From positions 1 through 64,000 of the forward strand of contig JANQSC010000022.1 in the NCBI GenBank assembly GCA_028284235.1: DNA of 64,000 nt, written 5' to 3'. The notes below the pieces were generated by a model that saw nothing but the letters and a program-made list of their open reading frames with translations, did no database searches and had not been told where the DNA came from. Both the position numbers and the translations under genes were made by a program. How positions within the stretch are numbered: position 1 is the first letter of the stretch; each line of letters opens with the position of its first letter. Below are positions 60,656 through 64,000 of the stretch, piece after piece. The DNA comes from Opitutaceae bacterium (GTDB lineage Bacteria; Verrucomicrobiota; Verrucomicrobiia; Opitutales; Opitutaceae).

Positions 60656-61195
60656 ATGCAGCACTATAACTATCAGGACACGTTCAAGAGCCTCTTCCAA
60701 AAGGCGGTTACCCACTACCAAAGCGGAAATCACGACCAGTCCACCTACTATACCGAGGACGAGCTCGCGACGATCGCCGCCAATGGATGGCGCGTCCAGG
60801 ACTTCTTCGACTACGCTGAAGATTTCCTGCAACTCGGCGAGCCTTCCTACGAGATCGCCCAGTCGATCGAGCAAGTGCGCCGCGAGTATTTTCTTCACAT
60901 CCAAAAGGGCGAGTCTTCGCCCGAGCGAATCTCGTCCGCCGATTTGCCCGCCAAGACCGACAATATCGACGGAATTACTTGGCTCCCTCGAATCCTTCCA
61001 AAGGCTCGAGGAAAACTCACCGGCCAGCTTCCCGACGAAACGATGTATTGCTGCGGTGGAGACCGGAATTTTTTGTCGACGCACGACATCCACCCCTCCG
61101 AGTTCCTCCGAGTAGTTTGGGCGAACTTCGACGACGACGCGGGGATCGTCGAGTTTGTAAAGAGCCGCAGTCCCGTCGCGGCCGCGAACGCGTAG
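60656..61195 (+). CDS. DUF5069 domain protein
   Basis: In this 179-aa protein the C-terminal part (about 105-172) matches the DUF5069 pattern: GITWLPRILPKARGKLTGQL, a YCC-GGDRNFL block, then ILDEF-like HIHPSEFLRVVW and IVEFVKSRS. The N-terminal 100 residues (SYEIAQSIEQVRREYFLHIQ) are unassigned. Function unknown. It starts 48 bases after rnr and ends at a strong terminator, so it may share the rnr transcript. Confidence 0.75.
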   Translation: MQHYNYQDTFKSLFQKAVTHYQSGNHDQSTYYTEDELATIAANGWRVQDFFDYAEDFLQLGEPSYEIAQSIEQVRREYFLHIQKGESSPERISSADLPAKTDNIDGITWLPRILPKARGKLTGQLPDETMYCCGGDRNFLSTHDIHPSEFLRVVWANFDDDAGIVEFVKSRSPVAAANA

Positions 61196-61219
61196 GCGCT
61201 CAACCGATTTTCGAAATAC

Positions 61220-61246
61220 AAAGGCCGCTCGTAATGAGCGGCCTTT
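61220..61246 (+). terminator. Intrinsic terminator between rnr-DUF5069 and the protease gene
   Basis: The stem aaaggccgctc / gagcggccttt (11 bp, loop gtaat) is followed by ttgt on the plus strand. It lies between convergent genes; the minus side (complement of aataca) is less T-rich, so it mainly serves the plus strand. Confidence 0.88.
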
Positions 61247-61282
61247 TTGTTGGAAATTTGCAACCGTGAACGTTTCTGTCGC

Positions 61283-62713
61283 TTACTCGACTTCGAGAGC
61301 CATGTATCGGTAGAACCCCTCGACGTACACGAAGAGAGCGACTTTCGTTCCTGGCTCCAACAGCTTCTTCGCGTCGCGCACGGTGTATACGGGCTCGTCC
61401 TTGATTTTTTCAATCACCATACCCGGCACCAATTGACGAGCGTAAGGGCTGTCTGGAGACACGCTGGTGATGACGATACCGCTTTCAACTTCATTCGAGA
61501 TTCGAAAGCGCTCTTTCAACTCGTCGTTGAGCGACTCCGCTTCGATTCCTTCCAGCAGCTCGCGATTGTCCGATCCACCGATAAACGCTTGGCCATTGGA
61601 TGGGCGCTTGCCCAGAACGACGTCGGTCTTGAAGTACTTCTTCTCGCGAGCAACGGTCAGTTCAACCGAGCTTCCCGGCGCCTCGGCAGCGATCTTGAGG
61701 CGCAAATCGCTGGCGGACTGTACTTCTTGTCCCAGCACTTTCACCAAGATGTCGCCCACTTTAAGACCCGCTTCGTCGGCAGGGGAATCGGGCACGACAC
61801 TATTGACGAGCGCTCCTTTCGAATCGGCAAGCCCCATCACTTCAACTAAGTCGCGATCCAAATCCTGGATACCGACTCCTAAAAATCCGCGTGATACAGA
61901 GCCTTCTTCAACGAGACTGACCATGACGCTGTGAGCCAGCGAGGTCGGAATCGCGAATCCGATCCCAATATTTCCGCTGCTGCGACCGTCGGTCAGAATG
62001 AGCGTGTTGATACCGATCAAGCGGCCGCGAGCGTCCACGAGCGCCCCGCCCGAGTTTCCTTGATTGATAGACGCGTCAGTTTGGATGAAGTTCTCAAACC
62101 CGCCTTGAATCATGTTCAAGTCGTCCCGCCCTTTCGCGGACACGATCCCCATCGTCACGGTTTGTCCGACACCGAGCGGATTGCCAATGGCGAAAACGAC
62201 GTCGCCTACTTCGATTTTCTCGCTGTCGGCGAGGATTGCATGTTGGAGTTCTTCATCGCTCTCCACTTTCAATACAGCCAAGTCGGTCTGAGGGTCAGTG
62301 CCCACAACTTTGGCGTCCATCACGCGGCCGTCTTGGAAATTGACTACGACTTCGCTCGCGTTTTCCACCACGTGATTATTCGTCAAAATGTATCCATCCT
62401 TGGATACGACTACTCCGGATCCTTGTCCCTCGATCTCCCGCTGGCGCGGCATCTGCCCGTCGCCGAAAAACCGCCAAAAAGGATCATTCGGCATTTGACT
62501 AGACGTGTTCAGCACTCGAGTCGACGAGATGTTGACTACGGCGGGTCGGGCCATCGCGAGCGATTCCGCATAGCTCACAACGCCTCCATTCAAACTCCGA
62601 TCCAAAGGCTCTCCATTAATTTTAACTTTTTCCGCAATCGACTCTTCCGCGATAAGTGAAGATCCGAGAGACAACGACAATATAGCGATCAACGCTTTAC
62701 GAATGTACTTCAT
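61283..62713 (-). CDS. Do-type (DegP/DegQ/HtrA) periplasmic serine protease
   Basis: This 476-aa protein has a signal peptide to about residue 22. The trypsin-like triad is His114 (NNHVVENA), Asp144 (TDLAVLKV) and Ser221 (NQGNSGGAL). Two PDZ domains follow (LGVGIQDLDRDLVEVMGL at about 277; the second runs from about 390 and contains VESGIVITSVSPDSPYARQL). It degrades or refolds misfolded envelope proteins. DegP and DegQ types cannot be separated by eye. It lies 118 bases downstream of lpxD on the same strand, possibly a separate unit. Confidence 0.95.
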   Translation of the reverse strand: MKYIRKALIAILSLSLGSSLIAEESIAEKVKINGEPLDRSLNGGVVSYAESLAMARPAVVNISSTRVLNTSSQMPNDPFWRFFGDGQMPRQREIEGQGSGVVVSKDGYILTNNHVVENASEVVVNFQDGRVMDAKVVGTDPQTDLAVLKVESDEELQHAILADSEKIEVGDVVFAIGNPLGVGQTVTMGIVSAKGRDDLNMIQGGFENFIQTDASINQGNSGGALVDARGRLIGINTLILTDGRSSGNIGIGFAIPTSLAHSVMVSLVEEGSVSRGFLGVGIQDLDRDLVEVMGLADSKGALVNSVVPDSPADEAGLKVGDILVKVLGQEVQSASDLRLKIAAEAPGSSVELTVAREKKYFKTDVVLGKRPSNGQAFIGGSDNRELLEGIEAESLNDELKERFRISNEVESGIVITSVSPDSPYARQLVPGMVIEKIKDEPVYTVRDAKKLLEPGTKVALFVYVEGFYRYMALEVE

Positions 62714-62831
62714 TTTTAAGGCTTAATTTAATTGATCTGGATTCTGACACAGAGCGGCGTATTTGGTTTCCTCCTATACAGTGTCTGGTGAATCTGCTTT
62801 CTTAGAGAGTATCTAATATACGAACAGGGAC

Positions 62832-63875
62832 TCAGGACGATTGTCGCAATTGCGATTCCAGTCGCTGCACGCGTTTAAACAACTCCGGCAGTTTTCTCTG
62901 CACGACCGTGATCCGTTGATACACGTTTAATGGAATCGCCGGTGTACCTCCCGACTTGCTTCCGGGCGCCAGGTCGCTGAAGGCAGCCGAGCAACCGGCA
63001 ACTTGAGCACCCTGCCCGATTGTCAAATGTCCCGACGCGCCCGCGCGCCCTCCGAATACTGCGAAATCCTCGATCACCGTGCTTCCGGCAATCCCCACTT
63101 GAGCGCACAGAATGCAGTGCTTTCCGATGCGAACGTTGTGTCCGATTTGAACATGGTTGTCGATTTTAGTTCCTTCGCCAACGCAGGTCGCCGCTAGACG
63201 TCCGCGATCAATGGCGGAATTCGCCCCGATTTCGACATCTGAACCGATCTCGACACTGCCGAGCTGCGGCTCTTTCTCATGGGCGGAACCGTTAAACTCG
63301 TAGCCAAAGCCGTCCGCGCCAATCACCGTGCCCGAGTGAATACGCACGCGGTCCCCCAATCGGGTGTCGCGCATTAGGCTCACATTGGGCGACAACCAGC
63401 AATTCTCGCCCAAAACCACCTCGGTCTCGATTACGGTACCGGCGTGGATTTGCGATCCGGCTCCGATCGTGGCGTTCGCCCCGATCACGCACAACGGGCC
63501 GACGAACGCAGTCTCGTGGACCTTGGCCGACGGGTCCACCACCGCGGACGGATGCACAACCGCTTCCGGTTTGGGCCAAAGGGACTGGGCGATTGACTCG
63601 CACGCCCGCGAGAGGGCCAGCCCGGGATGAGCCACTTTCAAGAACAGCTGGCCGGGCCGCGGCGTTCGCGCGCAATTGTCCGGCACGAGCACCACGGAAG
63701 CCGCGGTCGCTTCCAAATCCGAGTCGTATTTCGACGAGACCATGAACGACAAGTCGCCTTCGATCGCTTCCTTCAGCGTTGCGATCCCGCTGACGGACGT
63801 TCCCGCGAAATCGCCGGTCTCTTCCGCGACCTCTAGTCGGGCTCTAATTTCATCTAAGCTTAGTTCGGCGCGCAT
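62832..63875 (-). CDS. lpxD: UDP-3-O-acyl-glucosamine N-acyltransferase
   Basis: This 347-aa protein adds the N-linked acyl chain in lipid A synthesis. A uridine-binding N-terminal domain (about 1-110, [20 protein letters not shown]) is followed by left-handed beta-helix hexapeptide repeats ([20 protein letters not shown] onward). The catalytic His lies in [17 protein letters not shown]-terminal helix ends LESQLRQSS. This shows a lipopolysaccharide-type outer membrane, in line with the TolC, TonB and YdbH genes here. Confidence 0.96.
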   Translation of the reverse strand: MRAELSLDEIRARLEVAEETGDFAGTSVSGIATLKEAIEGDLSFMVSSKYDSDLEATAASVVLVPDNCARTPRPGQLFLKVAHPGLALSRACESIAQSLWPKPEAVVHPSAVVDPSAKVHETAFVGPLCVIGANATIGAGSQIHAGTVIETEVVLGENCWLSPNVSLMRDTRLGDRVRIHSGTVIGADGFGYEFNGSAHEKEPQLGSVEIGSDVEIGANSAIDRGRLAATCVGEGTKIDNHVQIGHNVRIGKHCILCAQVGIAGSTVIEDFAVFGGRAGASGHLTIGQGAQVAGCSAAFSDLAPGSKSGGTPAIPLNVYQRITVVQRKLPELFKRVQRLESQLRQSS

Positions 63876-63933
63876 GGGTCTTAGGTGGCAGGTCTGGGTT
63901 CCCCGCAGTCACAGGTCCTACAAGCAAACGAAA

Positions 63934-63959
63934 AAACCCTGCCGATCAAGGCAGGGTTT
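63934..63959 (-). terminator. Intrinsic terminator upstream of lpxD
   Basis: The stem aaaccctgcc / ggcagggttt (10 bp, loop gatcaa) is followed on the minus strand by TTTCG and extended by adjoining A/T pairs. It ends the transcript of the gene whose stop is at 63981. Confidence 0.85.
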
Positions 63960-63980
63960 CAAAAAAATCGTTCGTTTGGA

Positions 63981-64000
63981 CTATTCGGACGCCGCTTCTT
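63981..64000 (-). CDS. 3' end of a minus-strand gene (partial)
   Basis: Only the last codons are in the window, reading EAASE then TAG (63983-63981), 21 bases before a strong terminator. The acidic end and terminator spacing support a real gene end, but five residues do not identify it. A Skp/OmpH-like gene often precedes lpxD; that is only a guess. Confidence 0.4.

Noticed and set aside
1-64000. tRNA, rRNA, CRISPR arrays, integrase or transposase genes
   Set aside because: None was recognised on either strand by reading; a tRNA or covariance-model scan could not be run.

Overview
The window looks like chromosomal DNA of a marine-type Verrucomicrobiota, probably class Opitutia (Opitutales/Puniceicoccales relatives). 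The basis is inference from gene content: a LEPR-XLL giant surface protein, a TonB-dependent receptor with the FELSPFQVD-type N-terminus, tandem DUF1080 domains, a Gfo/Idh/MocA pair, a one-protein hybrid two-component regulator, and overall G+C that is visibly high. No rRNA, tRNA, CRISPR array, integrase or transposase was recognised.

Positions 1-12500 (all minus strand) form one locus. It runs TolC-like outer-membrane channel, small periplasmic HlyD adaptor, GAF-TM-HlyD fusion, PqqD-M50-peptidase-HlyD fusion and C-terminally shortened SecA paralogue, nearly without gaps. It is followed after 135 bases by a LEPR-XLL giant repeat protein that runs off the left edge. There is no ABC or RND pump, so the SecA paralogue is the only visible motor. 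I propose a dedicated, SecA-energised export route for the LEPR-XLL protein; this is the most interesting item here.

Positions 12700-24800 hold mostly envelope and redox genes. These are a Nudix hydrolase, a YdbH-YnbE-YdbL operon (outer-membrane lipid homeostasis in E. coli), a YHYH / MORN-like / SCO operon, a Tat-exported sugar isomerase-like protein, an azurin, a glutathione peroxidase, phosphoglycerate mutase GpmI and a c-type cytochrome lipoprotein whose ribosome-binding site lies in the loop of a hairpin. Positions 24900-27600 hold an AAA-type ATPase preceded by 15-base repeats and a MarR-pirin pair with a perfect palindrome between the two genes.

Positions 27900-41100 (minus) are a carbohydrate-uptake and catabolic locus: TonB-dependent receptor, hybrid regulator, low-G+C MFS transporter, two Gfo/Idh/MocA oxidoreductases and a tandem DUF1080 protein. 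This set fits import of a glycoside and its breakdown through a 3-keto sugar. An M14 carboxypeptidase, a Doc/AbrB toxin-antitoxin pair and an SGNH hydrolase follow.

Positions 45700-64000 are mostly housekeeping: MetY, an RlmL-like rRNA methyltransferase, NIPSNAP, a cytochrome b562-like protein, ExbB/ExbD, LeuC/LeuD, an AraC regulator, CysK, a TIGR01777 protein, GlgA, RNase R, a DUF5069 protein, a Do-type protease and LpxD. Clear intrinsic terminators lie between many of these units. Several short inverted-repeat elements (27.6, 37.6, 41.3 and 45.7 kb) look like REP/MITE-type repeats. Few genes show a good Shine-Dalgarno sequence; leuD and the cytochrome lipoprotein are exceptions.
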